64,000 nt of DNA from Bacillota bacterium. Its GTDB lineage: Bacteria; Bacillota; Clostridia; Ch29. Where the stretch lies: the NCBI GenBank assembly GCA_013540605.1, contig JABVCK010000005.1:117251-181250 (forward strand), in the 5' to 3' direction. Positions 1 to 11,109 of this stretch are shown in pieces (position 1 is the stretch's first letter; each line of letters starts with the position of its first letter). Both the position numbers and the translations under genes were made by a program. The notes under the pieces were generated by a model. It did not search any database. It worked only from the letters and a program-made list of their open reading frames with translations, and was not told the origin of the DNA.

Positions 1-527
1 CCGTATATCTTCTCCAGGATAAGGTTTTTTACCGCAAGGTTTGCGGACAGCTTTTCTCTGAAAATATCTCTGTCCAGGAGGTCGCAGACCCTGATCCCTA
101 TCCTTTCGGTTTTATCCATATAGCAGGGACCGATTCCCCTCCTGGTCGTACCTATTTTTGCCTCGCCTTTCCTGTCTTCCTCCAGGTCATCTATTCTAAC
201 GTGATAGGGCATTATAACGTGGCATCTGTCGCTGATACGCAGGTTTGACGTGTCTATTCCCCTATCTTTTAAACTGTTTAGTTCATCTAACATTACTTCC
301 GGATTTATTACCACTCCATTTCCTACGATGCACAGGGTTTCGGGATAAAGAATCCCCGATGGTATAAGGTGAAGCTTGTATGTCTCCTCACCCACTTCTA
401 CCGTATGGCCTGCGTTATTCCCTCCCTGGTACCTGACAACCACCTCTGCCCTTTGGGCCAGGAAATCTATTATCTTTCCCTTTCCCTCATCTCCCCACTG
501 GGCGCCAATAACAACCAAGCTTGACAT
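1..527 (-). CDS. purA: Adenylosuccinate synthetase, N-terminal part (3' end outside window)
   Basis: Reverse strand reads [42 protein letters not shown]..., the PurA N-terminus; open to the window edge. Confidence 0.95.
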   Translation of the reverse strand, partial: MSSLVVIGAQWGDEGKGKIIDFLAQRAEVVVRYQGGNNAGHTVEVGEETYKLHLIPSGILYPETLCIVGNGVVINPEVMLDELNSLKDRGIDTSNLRISDRCHVIMPYHVRIDDLEEDRKGEAKIGTTRRGIGPCYMDKTERIGIRVCDLLDRDIFREKLSANLAVKNLILEKIY

Positions 528-617
528 AATTACACCTCTTCCCGGTTTTGTTTTCCCCTTCGGGCTAAAAAACCATATAATATAATACCACACAACCGGT
601 GTATTTTAAAGTTGATG

Positions 618-2027
618 TTATTTTGATCTTTTGAGTATTTCCCGAGCCACCACCACGCCTGTAACCGATGCCTGCATCAAGCCCCTGGTTATTCCTGCGC
701 CGTCACCAATGGTGTATAGGTTTTTTATCTTGGTCTGGAACCTGTTATCCACCTCGATCTTGCTGCTGTAAAACTTTACCTCGCATCCGTAAAGAAGGGT
801 GTTACGGGAGTACAGGTTGGGTGCGAGACTATCAAAGGCCTTCAGGGCTTCAACTATAGAAGTCAGGTGCCTGTCCGGCAGTACAAAGCTAAGGTCGCCG
901 GGTACAGCGCTTTTCAATGTCGGTATGGTAGTTGACTTCTTCAGCCTTCCATAATCGGTCCTCCTGCCCTTCAGCAAATCCCCCAGCCTTTGAACCATTA
1001 TTCCTCCGCCCGTCAGCATATTTGCCAGCTTAGCAATATACTTTCCGTACTCGATGGGCTGGTTAAAGGGTTCGGTAAAGGCAGTCGATACCAGCAGAGC
1101 AAAATTCGTATTCTTTGTTCTTAACTTCTGGTCGGAATAGCTGTGCCCGTTTACAACCACAATGCCTCCCTCATAATGCTCTTCAGAAACCACCCCTCCG
1201 GGATTCATGCAGAACGTTCTTACCTTGTTTTCAAATGTATCGGAATAGTATACCATCTTCGCTTCATACAGGTCCCTGGTGAGATGATCAATAACCGAAT
1301 TAGGGACCTCAACCCTGACCCCTATATCCACTGCATTATTTCTTGTACTGATACCGAGCTTCGCTGCCTGCCCGGACAGCCACTCTGCACCTCCCCTGCC
1401 GGGGGCAACTACAATATATTCCGCCTGGACTTCCTTTTCTTCCTGGCCCTTTTGCTTGATTCTAATACCCGTCACCCTGCCCTCCCGGACCAATATGTCC
1501 TGCGCAGTGGTAAGCTCCCCGAACTCTATTCCCTTTTTGACCAGATAATCATACATCGCCTTCAACACGTCAAAGGCCTTGTCCGTACCTAAATGTCTGA
1601 CGGGGCAGGGCACAAGTTTTATCCCGTATTTTGAAGCTTCATACACCAGTTCGTCCACTTTTCTCTCGTTCATCCCGTGGACTTCGCGGTTTGCGCCAAA
1701 CTTCAGATATATTTCATCGGCATATTTAATCAGTTCCTCGGCTTCCTGTTCTTCAAGATAATCAGTAATATTTCCGCCTACCTCAGGGCTCAAGGACAGC
1801 TTTCCATCGCTGAAAGCCCCTGCTCCTGCCCATCCCGTTACAATGGCGCATGGGTCGCAGTTGGTGCATTCCCCGGTACGGGCGGGACATGTCCTCTTCA
1901 GTATTTGCCTGCCCTTGTCGATTATCAGGACATCCAGGTCCCGGTTCTTGGTCAGTTCGATTGCTGTAAAAATTCCTGCGGGACCTGCTCCCACAATGAT
2001 TACATCGTATTTATCCTTAATAGTCAT
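618..2027 (-). CDS. NAD(P)/FAD-dependent oxidoreductase (start probably at MTIKDKYDVIIVGAGPAG)
   Basis: GxGPAG dinucleotide-binding motif after MTIKDKYDVIIVGAGPAGIFTAIEL; C-terminal GDGAGITRGLMQASVTG. Confidence 0.85.
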   Translation of the reverse strand: MTIKDKYDVIIVGAGPAGIFTAIELTKNRDLDVLIIDKGRQILKRTCPARTGECTNCDPCAIVTGWAGAGAFSDGKLSLSPEVGGNITDYLEEQEAEELIKYADEIYLKFGANREVHGMNERKVDELVYEASKYGIKLVPCPVRHLGTDKAFDVLKAMYDYLVKKGIEFGELTTAQDILVREGRVTGIRIKQKGQEEKEVQAEYIVVAPGRGGAEWLSGQAAKLGISTRNNAVDIGVRVEVPNSVIDHLTRDLYEAKMVYYSDTFENKVRTFCMNPGGVVSEEHYEGGIVVVNGHSYSDQKLRTKNTNFALLVSTAFTEPFNQPIEYGKYIAKLANMLTGGGIMVQRLGDLLKGRRTDYGRLKKSTTIPTLKSAVPGDLSFVLPDRHLTSIVEALKAFDSLAPNLYSRNTLLYGCEVKFYSSKIEVDNRFQTKIKNLYTIGDGAGITRGLMQASVTGVVVAREILKRSK

Positions 2028-2141
2028 TCTGCTTCCCTTTCCTTCCATCAAAAATCCCATAGTATAATACCAAAATGACAATCTCCCGTCAATTAATATA
2101 ATTTGACCGTCCAAAACGATTATACACTTAAAAGGGTAAAA

Positions 2142-2172
2142 AATAAAACAGCCCGGGGCTGTTTTATTTGCC
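2142..2172. terminator. Bidirectional hairpin AAATAAAACAGCCC/GGGCTGTTTTATTT
   Basis: Near-perfect inverted repeat with A/T tails, overlapping the 3' end of the DUF1858 gene. Confidence 0.7.
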
Positions 2173-2364
2173 TTCAAGATATTTGTTTAAGTCTTCCACG
2201 AGTTTATCTGCATCAATACCGTGAACTGCGCTGGCATCTTCTATGCTCTCACCGGAAGATGCAGGGCATCCAAGGCAGTGCATACCGTGTTTCATGAATA
2301 TTGGTGCCGTTCCCCTATCCATTCTAAGTACTTCGGAAATAATCATATCCTTGGTAACTTTCAT
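2164..2364 (-). CDS. DUF1858 domain protein
   Basis: KVTKDMIISEVLRMDRGTAPIFMKHGMHCLGCPASSGESIEDA, typical DUF1858 motif. Confidence 0.85.
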   Translation of the reverse strand: MKVTKDMIISEVLRMDRGTAPIFMKHGMHCLGCPASSGESIEDASAVHGIDADKLVEDLNKYLEGK

Positions 2365-2463
2365 TGTATACCCTCCTCTTTTAAGGTCAGTGTTGTATTT
2401 ATTATATTACCACAAGCGCTAATAATTCAAACATATAATGAAATCTGTTGATAATGTGCATAA

Positions 2464-2492
2464 TTGTCCACACTTGTCCACACTGTCCACAA
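2464..2492. promoter_or_regulatory. Tandem DnaA-box-like sequences TTGTCCACA / TTGTCCACA / CTGTCCACA
   Basis: Three near-consensus boxes spaced 9-10 nt apart, immediately 3' of dnaB. Confidence 0.4.
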
Positions 2493-2521
2493 AGATATGC
2501 ACAAACACACATTCCTATCCT

Positions 2522-3856
2522 TTATTCTTCCCTGAATTTCGCCATGTCTGCAAATTTCGTATACTTGTCCATCCAAACCAGTTCGACAGTTCCGGTCGGA
2601 CCGTTTCTTTGTTTTGCAATGATTACTTCCGCTATGCTCTTCTTCTCGGTATCCGGATGGTAATATTCATCCCTGTACAGAAACATAACAACGTCCGCAT
2701 CCTGTTCTATAGCGCCGGATTCCCTCAAATCCGAGAGCATGGGCCTGTGCTCCGACCGCATCTCCGGAGCCCTGCTGAGCTGCGATAGTGCAAGAACGGG
2801 ACAATCCATTTCCCTGGCCAGTGCCTTTAAGGACCTGGATATATCGGATATCTCCTGCTGCCTGCTCTCAGCCCTGCCGCTCCCCTGCATCAGCTGTAGA
2901 TAGTCGACCACAACCAACTCTAGTCCTCTTTCCAGCTTAAGCCTTCTGCATTTTGACCTCATCTCCGGCACAGTTATTCCCGGTGTATCGTCTATGTAAA
3001 TATTAGCTTTGGAAAGCTTGTTAACGGACAGGGCGAGCTTTGGCCAGTCGTCCTCCTCAAGGTTGCCTGTCCTGAGCTTATGGCTGTCGATATTGGCTTC
3101 CGCACAAATCATGCGGTTAACAAGCTGCTCCTTGGACATCTCAAGGCTGAAAATTGCAACAGGAACCCCGCTCTTCAGCGCAGCATTATGGGCTATATTC
3201 AAGGCAAATGCGGTTTTTCCCATGGAGGGCCGTGCCGCAACCAACAGCAAATCGCTCTTCTGCATGCCCGAGGTTTTATTGTCAATGTCCGTAAATCCGG
3301 TGGATATGCCTGTTATGGTTGCTTTAGTGCTGTAGAGCTTCTCTATTCTGTTGAAACTGGAAATGAGTATGTCCTTTATGGGTATAAAGCTCCTTGTCAC
3401 CTTCCTCTGTGACAGGTCAAATATGCTCTTTTCGGCGTACTCTATAATCCCGTCTACCTCTTCAGCGGCTTCAAAGCTCTTCTCTGAAATCTCCCCGCAG
3501 GCCCTGATAAGCCTTCGCAGCAAGGATTTTTCCTGGATAATCCTGGCGTAATGAGCAACATTGGCAATTGTAGGTACACTGGAAGACAAATCGGTCAGAA
3601 AAGCGGCGCCTCCAACCGCTTCCAGCTTGTTCCGTTGTTTCAGCTGCTCTGAAAGGGTGATCAAATCCACAGGTTCGCCCTTCTCAAAGAGTACCGACAT
3701 AGCCTCGAAGATCTCCCTGTGGCTGTCCTTATAAAAGTCTTCCGCCTTTACAAATTCCAAAGCAGAGATTATGGCTTCCCTATCCAACAGCATTGCGCCA
3801 AGCACAGATTGTTCGGCTTCAATACTATGGGGGGGAATTCTGCTCAATGACTGCAT
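2522..3856 (-). CDS. dnaB: Replicative DNA helicase
   Basis: PPHSIEAEQSVLGAMLLD, ARPSMGKTAFALNIAHNAA, VVVDYLQLMQG, RNGPTG. Confidence 0.97.
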   Translation of the reverse strand: MQSLSRIPPHSIEAEQSVLGAMLLDREAIISALEFVKAEDFYKDSHREIFEAMSVLFEKGEPVDLITLSEQLKQRNKLEAVGGAAFLTDLSSSVPTIANVAHYARIIQEKSLLRRLIRACGEISEKSFEAAEEVDGIIEYAEKSIFDLSQRKVTRSFIPIKDILISSFNRIEKLYSTKATITGISTGFTDIDNKTSGMQKSDLLLVAARPSMGKTAFALNIAHNAALKSGVPVAIFSLEMSKEQLVNRMICAEANIDSHKLRTGNLEEDDWPKLALSVNKLSKANIYIDDTPGITVPEMRSKCRRLKLERGLELVVVDYLQLMQGSGRAESRQQEISDISRSLKALAREMDCPVLALSQLSRAPEMRSEHRPMLSDLRESGAIEQDADVVMFLYRDEYYHPDTEKKSIAEVIIAKQRNGPTGTVELVWMDKYTKFADMAKFREE

Positions 3857-3871
3857 TTAACTCACCGCCCG

Positions 3872-5776
3872 CTACTCATCTATTAAGATTTGCAATACTT
3901 CTTCCGCTCTATCGACGGCATATACCTCTATGCCTGTAAGGTCTGACGGCACATCCTTCAAATTGTCCGAAGGAATCACGACCGCTGACATGCTGTTTTG
4001 CTTGGCCCCGTAAATCTTCTCTATTATCCCTCCCACCGGGTTGACGTATCCCCGGATGGATATTTCACCGGTAACCGCTATATCCTGCCTGACAGGCTTC
4101 TGTTTTATGGCGCTGATAATCGCAGCCATAATGGCTATACCCGCCGAAGGCCCGTCCACCCTGCCCCCGCCGACACAATTCACGTGAATATCATAATCGC
4201 TTATTATCTCCCCGCTTATCTTGCGTATAACAGCGGCGGCGTTAAACAGCGAATCCTTGGTCATCGGCCCGGCGGTATCGTTAAATCGGATAGTCCCGTT
4301 TCCCTTTTGCAGGGCCGGAAAGGAGACAGCCTCTATTTCCAAAAGGGATCCAACATAGCCGCTGACACCCAGGGCCATTACCCTTCCGATCTGGCGGTCA
4401 TCCCTTTTCCTGGGCCTTACATAGGGGGTAAGGCGGCCTGTCTGTACAACGGTATATACGTCTCTGCACGAAATAAAAACCTCGTCCGGTTTGCAGTTCT
4501 GCCTGTTTATAGCCACGTTATACGCATCTGCCAGGAGATTAACGGCCTTTCTTCCTTCGATGGTATACTGGCTTATTATCTCGGCACAGCCGTTCTCAAT
4601 CTTCGCCCCCAGTTTTTTCACCGCATTGCCTATTATCTGAATTATATCATTTGGAGTTAAGGGTTCAAAGAATATTTCTGTGCACCTGGAACGGAAAGCC
4701 GGATTTATATCCTCCGGCTGCCTGGTAGTTGCTCCGATAAGTATAAAATCAGCCGGTGCACCTTCTTCGAACAGTTTTTTAATATACATGGGCATGTTTT
4801 TGTTGGCAGAGTCGTAATAAATCGATTCAAACTCTATTCTTTTATCCTCAAGCACTTTTAGCAATTTATTCTGAAGTATCGGGTCCATTTCTCCAATCTC
4901 ATCAATAAAGAGGATACCACCGTGAGCTTGCGTCACCAAGCCGATCTTCGGTTCCGGTATCCCCGTGTCGGATAACTCCCGGTTGCTGCCCTGGTATATA
5001 GGGTCATGGACGGATCCAAGCAGCGGATTTGCTATTTCTCTGGGGTCCCACCTCAAGGTGGTACCGTCAACCTCGATAAAGCCGGCACTATCTGAAAATG
5101 GTGAATAATCCTTTGTTTTGGCGACCTCCAGCGCAAGTCTTGCCGCCGAGGTTTTCCCCACACCGGGGGGACCGTAGATTAATACATGCTGAGGATAGGG
5201 AGAAGCAATCTTGGCAAGAAGTGCGCCGATAGCCCTTTGCTGTCCCACAATTTCATCTATTGAAGTCGGCCGCAGCAATTCCATCATAGACCTGTTCAGC
5301 TTTTTCCCCTCAAGTCTTTCAAGCTTTGCGTATTTCTTGAGGGTTGATAGGTTCTCCGGTCCCGAATGTTTTTTCAGGATCTCCAGCTTTAGTTCCGCTA
5401 GATACTGGGCTTGCTTTCTTTGAATTCTTTCCTTCAGTTCCTTATTGATCTGCTCCTTTACTACCCTCTCCGCAAGCATTTCTGTAACCTTATTCCTCAG
5501 CTTTCTCATGGTCCTTGCATATTCATGGGGAGCCGGCGCAGGACAATCATCCTCCAGCACCAACCTTTGAAGCGCAAAAATTCTCTCCGAGATATCCGGC
5601 AATTCAAGAAAGCCTTCTATCTCCAGCTCCTTCAATCTTTCGGTGTATGTTTTTTGTCCTAAACAATCCGAGATCATCTCGTTCAGGGTTTTTATCTGTA
5701 AACTGATCTCCGCTTTATCATAGAGCTTGCTGATATTTCCATCCTCTGTTATGTATTGTTCAACGTTCTGTGCCAC
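3872..5776 (-). CDS. lonC: Lon-family ATP-dependent protease (LonB/LonC type)
   Basis: YGPPGVGKTSAARLALEVAKT Walker A, FIDEIGEMD Walker B, Lon protease VDGPSAGIA. Confidence 0.85.
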   Translation of the reverse strand: MAQNVEQYITEDGNISKLYDKAEISLQIKTLNEMISDCLGQKTYTERLKELEIEGFLELPDISERIFALQRLVLEDDCPAPAPHEYARTMRKLRNKVTEMLAERVVKEQINKELKERIQRKQAQYLAELKLEILKKHSGPENLSTLKKYAKLERLEGKKLNRSMMELLRPTSIDEIVGQQRAIGALLAKIASPYPQHVLIYGPPGVGKTSAARLALEVAKTKDYSPFSDSAGFIEVDGTTLRWDPREIANPLLGSVHDPIYQGSNRELSDTGIPEPKIGLVTQAHGGILFIDEIGEMDPILQNKLLKVLEDKRIEFESIYYDSANKNMPMYIKKLFEEGAPADFILIGATTRQPEDINPAFRSRCTEIFFEPLTPNDIIQIIGNAVKKLGAKIENGCAEIISQYTIEGRKAVNLLADAYNVAINRQNCKPDEVFISCRDVYTVVQTGRLTPYVRPRKRDDRQIGRVMALGVSGYVGSLLEIEAVSFPALQKGNGTIRFNDTAGPMTKDSLFNAAAVIRKISGEIISDYDIHVNCVGGGRVDGPSAGIAIMAAIISAIKQKPVRQDIAVTGEISIRGYVNPVGGIIEKIYGAKQNSMSAVVIPSDNLKDVPSDLTGIEVYAVDRAEEVLQILIDE

Positions 5777-5794
5777 AACCCGGTCCCCTCTCTG

Positions 5795-6244
5795 TTATTC
5801 TTCTTTAATTACAACCTTTAGCTCTGCGGACACTTCCGGATATACTTTGATTTCTATGGCAAATTCTCCTGTATTCTTAATAGGTTCATCAAGCACTATC
5901 CTTTTTTTGTCCACCTCTATCCCGTGCTGTTTCTTCAACGCTTCGGCTATATCCTTTCCGGTAACCGAACCAAAGAGTTTCCCGTTATCCCCAGCCTTAA
6001 CTTTAAGGTTAACTTCAAGGTTTGATATCTTATCCGCGAGCTTGTTTGCCTTATCCTTCTCCTGCTGCTGCCTTTTCTGGATCTGTGCCTTTTCTTCCGT
6101 TAACTTCCTCTTGCTCCCTTCGGTCGCCTCAATGGCATATCCTTTCGGCAGCAGAAAATTCCTTGCATATCCATCGCTTACCTTAACTACATCACCCTTT
6201 TTCCCCTGTCCCTTTACATCTTTAACGAGGATTACTTCCATCAA
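5795..6244 (-). CDS. rplI: 50S ribosomal protein L9
   Basis: [34 protein letters not shown]. Confidence 0.98.
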   Translation of the reverse strand: MMEVILVKDVKGQGKKGDVVKVSDGYARNFLLPKGYAIEATEGSKRKLTEEKAQIQKRQQQEKDKANKLADKISNLEVNLKVKAGDNGKLFGSVTGKDIAEALKKQHGIEVDKKRIVLDEPIKNTGEFAIEIKVYPEVSAELKVVIKEE

Positions 6245-8247
6245 ACATCACCCTCCTCAATATATTCATATAAGGCTTCCTCCAGCATTTCACGGGCCTT
6301 GCCAAGGTCTACACCCCTCAACTGTGCCCCCGCTACCGTCAGATGCCCTCCACCGCCCAACTTTTCAGTAACCAGTTGAACATTGATATCTCCCAACGAC
6401 CTGCCGCTGATAAATATACTATCCCCGTACTCGCACAGTACGAAGGCAGCCTTTACTCCCTGTATTTCCAAAAGCACATCGGCCGCCTGGGCAGTTACAA
6501 GGAGCGGATTTTTTACCCTGTCCGGGCAGACCGAAACAGCTATGTTTTCACGCACAATTTCTGCGTTCTTTACCGTTTCCGCCCGCGCTATAAAAGTTTC
6601 GATATCATCCTGGAAAAGCTGCTTGACAGAGGTGGTATCAGCTCCCATACTCCTCAGATAGGAGGCTGCTTCAAAGGTCCTCACCCCTGTTTTAAATGTG
6701 AAATTCTTTGTATCTACAAATATCCCTGCCAGAAGGGCTTCCGCCTCCATCGGCTTCAGCTTTACGGCGTCATCCAGGTACTGCAGTATTTCGGTTACCA
6801 GCTCACACGTAGAAGAAGCGTATGTCTCCTGATACACCAGGGCAGCTTGCTCAATGAACTCGGTACTCCTCCGGTGATGGTCTATTACAACCAGTGCGCC
6901 TGCCTTCTTAAGCGCCTCCGGACACTCGGTATAGCTGGGCCTGTGGGTATCAACGGTTATTATGAGTGTTTCGCTGTCCACTAAATTCCCTGCTTCCTCG
7001 CAGTTGATGAACAGATTCGCATACTCTTCATCTTCTACTATACGGGAATACATAATATCTATGGAAGGATTAGGCCCGTTCATTATTATCCGGACATCTT
7101 TGCGCAGTGTCTTTGCCCCTCTAAACAGGCCCATCGCGGAGCCAAGACAGTCAGGGTCTGCAAATTTGTGCGTCATTATAATAACCTTGGAGCTCTGGCT
7201 GATCAACTGCCGTAGAGCATGCGCAATAACTCTTGATTTGACCTTTGTCTTCTTTTCTACCTCCCTGGTTCTTCCGCCATAGAAGTACATCCTTTCGCCA
7301 TCCTTAACGACTGCCTGGTCTCCTCCCCTGGCCTGTGCCAGGTCCTTGGCAGCGTTTGCAAAACGGTTGAGCTGCGCCGGGCTTTCAGCATTGACCCCCA
7401 GTCCGATGCTGAGGGTCGGAGGGATTGTATTTTTTACATTGATATCCCTGATCCCGTCCAATATATCGAACTTCTTCTCCTGCAGATAGGAGAGGTGTCC
7501 CTTTTCAAATATTACTATGAACTTATCGTCATCGTATTTTGTTATGCACCCGTTAATACTGTCCGCCCATTGGTTCAGCTTCTTGTCTATCTCTGCCACC
7601 AGCAGCGGCCTGTTGTCGGCAGGAGTGCTCTGCAATATCTCCTCATAACTGTCCACCTGCACCAGCGCAATCACAATCTTACTGTCTTCACACTCCTTTT
7701 CCAGCTGTACTCCTGTTGTCACGTCTATAAAGTACAGCATTCCAATCTTAACCGCTTGCCCATTGTTCCCTTTAGCTTCTACTATATTATACAGGATCTT
7801 ATAATGTCTATCTGCATTTGTTGCCTGAATTTCCATGTCTTTTTTATCCTGTATAATACTCTTAACATCCAGGTCCTTGAAATACTTCCCGATACCTTCC
7901 CCAAAAAGGTTTTCAGCCCTGACTATTTCTGAAAACTTTGTATTATACCAGCTGATATTGCCCTCCTCATCAATAACAGCAAGGGGTAACGGCAGTCTTA
8001 TCAAGGTATTGATAAAAGCATTGTCAATGTTGAAGGATAGGTTTTCCACATATTCCGTGAACTGTTTTTTCTTGCTATGTGTATATCTCCTATTGTAATA
8101 TATAAGATATGCAAGCACCAGCGCCCCAATAATCCCGAGCACTCGATTGTAATACAGCATAAATGCCGTCATTATTGATATTATCCAAAGATATATCGAA
8201 GTGTTTGGTGTCATCAGTTTGATAAAGTTTACATTCTTCATAATCAT
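6241..8247 (-). CDS. gdpP: Cyclic-di-AMP phosphodiesterase, GdpP-type (PAS/degenerate GGDEF/DHH-DHHA1)
   Basis: Two N-terminal TM helices, [36 protein letters not shown]. Confidence 0.93.
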   Translation of the reverse strand: MIMKNVNFIKLMTPNTSIYLWIISIMTAFMLYYNRVLGIIGALVLAYLIYYNRRYTHSKKKQFTEYVENLSFNIDNAFINTLIRLPLPLAVIDEEGNISWYNTKFSEIVRAENLFGEGIGKYFKDLDVKSIIQDKKDMEIQATNADRHYKILYNIVEAKGNNGQAVKIGMLYFIDVTTGVQLEKECEDSKIVIALVQVDSYEEILQSTPADNRPLLVAEIDKKLNQWADSINGCITKYDDDKFIVIFEKGHLSYLQEKKFDILDGIRDINVKNTIPPTLSIGLGVNAESPAQLNRFANAAKDLAQARGGDQAVVKDGERMYFYGGRTREVEKKTKVKSRVIAHALRQLISQSSKVIIMTHKFADPDCLGSAMGLFRGAKTLRKDVRIIMNGPNPSIDIMYSRIVEDEEYANLFINCEEAGNLVDSETLIITVDTHRPSYTECPEALKKAGALVVIDHHRRSTEFIEQAALVYQETYASSTCELVTEILQYLDDAVKLKPMEAEALLAGIFVDTKNFTFKTGVRTFEAASYLRSMGADTTSVKQLFQDDIETFIARAETVKNAEIVRENIAVSVCPDRVKNPLLVTAQAADVLLEIQGVKAAFVLCEYGDSIFISGRSLGDINVQLVTEKLGGGGHLTVAGAQLRGVDLGKAREMLEEALYEYIEEGDV

Positions 8248-8315
8248 ACTCCTTCCGGATGTATATACCCTGAAAGGCTTTCTTCACCTGCCGCAGCAAG
8301 CTTTTGATTCCCCAA

Positions 8316-9266
8316 TCAATTCTTCCGGACAGACAGTTTCCGGAAATCGAAGATAACATCGAGAAGGCCCGCAAATACAGCCCCCATAGCAAGGGTCTGG
8401 TTGAACATTATAATCACCAGCAGGAAAACTTTGATCGCCTTCGCCACTCCCTTAACCGTTAAAAAATAGTATATCAGCGAAAGCCCCTGGATCAAGAAAA
8501 CCATGTTAAAAAGCAGGAATATATTGCTCATTATCACTTGAGTATTTTCAAGCCCTAGATACCCTCCGATAAAGGTTAGGGCAACCAGCAGCAAAAAACC
8601 CAGGGAAATGTTATTGGGAAATCTCCACTCTCCGAAGGAAGGCAAAGGGTCCAGAGAAAGCTTAAACCTTCTCAGTATAAGCCTTGCTACCGAGTAATTC
8701 AGAAAAGAGTCCAATACCGATGCGGAAATCAGCAAAGCCGGAAGAGTTACCTTCAACATCTGCAGCGATGTCATAAACATGTTGTTTATATCTTCCACCC
8801 TGTCTATCCCCAGGTTTTTATATATACCGGTTGAAAATTCAAAGGCCTCTTTCATTGCTTCAAACTGGACTTCAATCGGGTTTACACCCATTATTCTGGT
8901 AATAGCATATACAAGTATGACTTTGGATACAAGGGATGCAAGGGATGCAATGAGCAACGTTCTCCCGGCAGAAAACGTCTTTTCAACACCATACCCTATG
9001 GCAAGTCCTACAGCTCCGTATCCCAGTATCACATATATTGCATAAAGCGGTTCAGATATCATCCCCACAATCAGCCCCGAAGCTATGGTGGCGTATATGC
9101 CATACCTGAAACCGTAGCGCTTGATTGTAATTATTATAGGCGCCGGCCATAATAAAGAAGCAAGGGACAAAAGCGGGACAAAGAGCCCTATAACTGCGAT
9201 AATCACCGACAATGCCGTTGCCAGTGCCGCATTTGCTATTGCCCTCGTATTATTATCTCTCACCAT
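8316..9266 (-). CDS. DUF2232 (YybS-like) membrane protein
   Basis: Multi-TM protein in the conserved position next to gdpP-rplI. Confidence 0.8.
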   Translation of the reverse strand: MVRDNNTRAIANAALATALSVIIAVIGLFVPLLSLASLLWPAPIIITIKRYGFRYGIYATIASGLIVGMISEPLYAIYVILGYGAVGLAIGYGVEKTFSAGRTLLIASLASLVSKVILVYAITRIMGVNPIEVQFEAMKEAFEFSTGIYKNLGIDRVEDINNMFMTSLQMLKVTLPALLISASVLDSFLNYSVARLILRRFKLSLDPLPSFGEWRFPNNISLGFLLLVALTFIGGYLGLENTQVIMSNIFLLFNMVFLIQGLSLIYYFLTVKGVAKAIKVFLLVIIMFNQTLAMGAVFAGLLDVIFDFRKLSVRKN

Positions 9267-9275
9267 CTATTACCC

Positions 9276-9581
9276 CTACTTTCTATTTCTATTCATGTAT
9301 GCAGACAGTTCCGAAAGGTCCCCATACCGTTTCTCTATTTCATGTTCTTCAGTAATGCCCAGTTTTATTTTGTTTTGAATTTTCAAATCAACCGAAGCAA
9401 AGGTTATACCGAGCCTCCTGGCCAACAGGTATGATACCAGTATTATGCTGGCTATCACATCGGTTAACGCCTCGTGGCTTCCCTGCTTGCCCTTGTACAG
9501 AAGTTGATTAAAGGACGCCACACCTGAAAGAAGCTCGCATTTGAGCCACTCTATCAGCTTAATATTCCTCGTTATATCCAT
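9276..9581 (-). CDS. MazG-like family protein
   Basis: MDITRNIKLIEWLKCELLSGVASFNQLLYKGKQGSHEALTDVIASIILVSYLLARRLG; ORF-track start trimmed. Confidence 0.7.
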   Translation of the reverse strand: MDITRNIKLIEWLKCELLSGVASFNQLLYKGKQGSHEALTDVIASIILVSYLLARRLGITFASVDLKIQNKIKLGITEEHEIEKRYGDLSELSAYMNRNRK

Positions 9582-9746
9582 ATTATCACCCGAAGGCGCC
9601 AAACCCTGCACCTCCTCCTCTGAATGGTTGGATGTCCCGTTTCCTCCGCAGCAAAAACAGCGAATCATGTATAACCATGTATCAGTTTTCTGGATTATTG
9701 CAAAATAACATTGCAATATAAAACAATATGTCGTCAGTGTAACAAA

Positions 9747-9771
9747 AAGAGAGCATATATAGCTCTCTTAT
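9747..9771 (-). terminator. Intrinsic terminator after rpsR
   Basis: AAGAGAGC atatata GCTCTCTT hairpin. Confidence 0.7.
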
Positions 9772-9995
9772 TCAGCGGTATATGGTAGCAAAGCAATATT
9801 TCTCGCCCTTTTCACTGCTACTGTAAGCTGCCTTTGATGCCTTGCACAGTTCCCACTGATCCTTCTGGGAACTATCTTGCCTCTTTCTGTTATATACTTT
9901 CTTAGTCTACTTACATCCTTGTAGTCAATCTTATCTATACTATCAACGCAAAAGTTGCAAACCCGCTTTTTCCCTTTTCGGGCTTTACGCTTCAC
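9768..9995 (-). CDS. rpsR: 30S ribosomal protein S18
   Basis: [45 protein letters not shown]. Confidence 0.98.
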   Translation of the reverse strand: MKRKARKGKKRVCNFCVDSIDKIDYKDVSRLRKYITERGKIVPRRISGNCARHQRQLTVAVKRARNIALLPYTAE

Positions 9996-10074
9996 ATATA
10001 TCCCTCCTTTTAATGCAGGTACTAGGTACTAGTTCGTAGTTCGTAGTTCGTAGTTTACAGATTAAATGTCTCCT

Positions 10075-10512
10075 TTAGAACGGCAGGTCCGGATCATCTT
10101 CTATCGGAAAGAAATCATCATCCTGCGGAAAATCATCCTGGTTGGAACCTTTTATGTTTCCGCTGTTAGGATTCGAAGTTCCCCTGTCCAGGAAGCTCAC
10201 CTCATCGGCAACGACTTCAATCATGTATCTTCTTTTCCCGGCCTCATCTTCCCAGCTTCTGGATTGAATTCGTCCGGAAACAGCCACAAGCCTGCCCTTT
10301 GAGAGATAATTCGCACACAATTCCGCAAGCTTACTCCATACGACGATACCTATGAAATCGGCCTCCCTCTCCCCCTGCTTGTTTTTAAAGCTTCTATCGA
10401 CGGCAAGGGTAAAAGAGGCTACCGGCGTCCCGGATCCCGGTATAAATCTCAGTTCAGGATCCCTTGTCAGCCTTCCCACAAGGCATACTTTGTTTAACAT
10501 TTTATACACCAC
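10075..10512 (-). CDS. ssb: Single-stranded DNA-binding protein
   Basis: MLNKVCLVGRLTRDPELRFIPGSGTPVASFTLAVDR; acidic C-terminus DDDFFPIEDDPDLPF. Confidence 0.97.
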   Translation of the reverse strand: MVYKMLNKVCLVGRLTRDPELRFIPGSGTPVASFTLAVDRSFKNKQGEREADFIGIVVWSKLAELCANYLSKGRLVAVSGRIQSRSWEDEAGKRRYMIEVVADEVSFLDRGTSNPNSGNIKGSNQDDFPQDDDFFPIEDDPDLPF

Positions 10513-10518
10513 CCTGAT

Positions 10519-10803
10519 TTATTCATCCTCTTTTATTATCAGGTATCTTAAAACGCTTTCAGTGATTCTGAATATCCTTGCCAGCTCTTTGGGCACATCA
10601 GGACTTGCGCTAAAATTCATTTTCACGTAATATCCTTCGCTTTTCTTGTTGATCAGATAGGCAAGTTTCCTGGTACCCCACTCTTCGATGCTCTCAATCT
10701 CACCGGAACTTTCAACAACGCCCTTTAGCTTCTCAATGACTGCATTCCTGGATTCCTCATCAAGTTCGGTATCAAGGATGTACAACGCTTCATATTTACT
10801 CAT
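10519..10803 (-). CDS. rpsF: 30S ribosomal protein S6
   Basis: MSKYEALYILDTELDEESRNAVIEKLKGVVESSGEIESIEEWGTRKLAYLINKKSEGYYV. Confidence 0.97.
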   Translation of the reverse strand: MSKYEALYILDTELDEESRNAVIEKLKGVVESSGEIESIEEWGTRKLAYLINKKSEGYYVKMNFSASPDVPKELARIFRITESVLRYLIIKEDE

Positions 10804-10897
10804 ACCTTCACCTCCTTCTGGACTAAACGGCTCTACTTGAGTAGAGCAAGGATGTACCTAAGTATTCTATCACAACGGTTTTACCAATGCAATATTA

Positions 10898-11098
10898 TTA
10901 TTCCCTGTATTCTTCCTTGGGTATCAGCTTCTTTACTCTTTTCTCAAAGTTCTCCCTTGACATAAGAACCTGCCTTTCACACTTCATACATTTAATTCTA
11001 ATGTCCGCTCCGGTTCTTGTGATCTCCCACCGGTTATTGCCGCAGGGATGCATTTTCTTCATTTGTACTATATCCCCAAGCTCAAGTTTCAGCGGCAT
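10898..11098 (-). CDS. DUF951 domain protein
   Basis: LELGDIVQMKKMHPCGNNRWEITRTGADIRIKCMKCERQVLMSRENFEKRVKK. Confidence 0.9.
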   Translation of the reverse strand: MPLKLELGDIVQMKKMHPCGNNRWEITRTGADIRIKCMKCERQVLMSRENFEKRVKKLIPKEEYRE

Positions 11099-11109
11099 GG
11101 TATCCCTCC

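Noticed and set aside
376-2297. Many plus-strand ORFs opposite purA, the FAD oxidoreductase and DUF1858 (376-585, 1143-1592, 1677-2078, etc.)
   Set aside because: Antisense shadows of well-supported minus-strand genes; sequences look non-protein-like.
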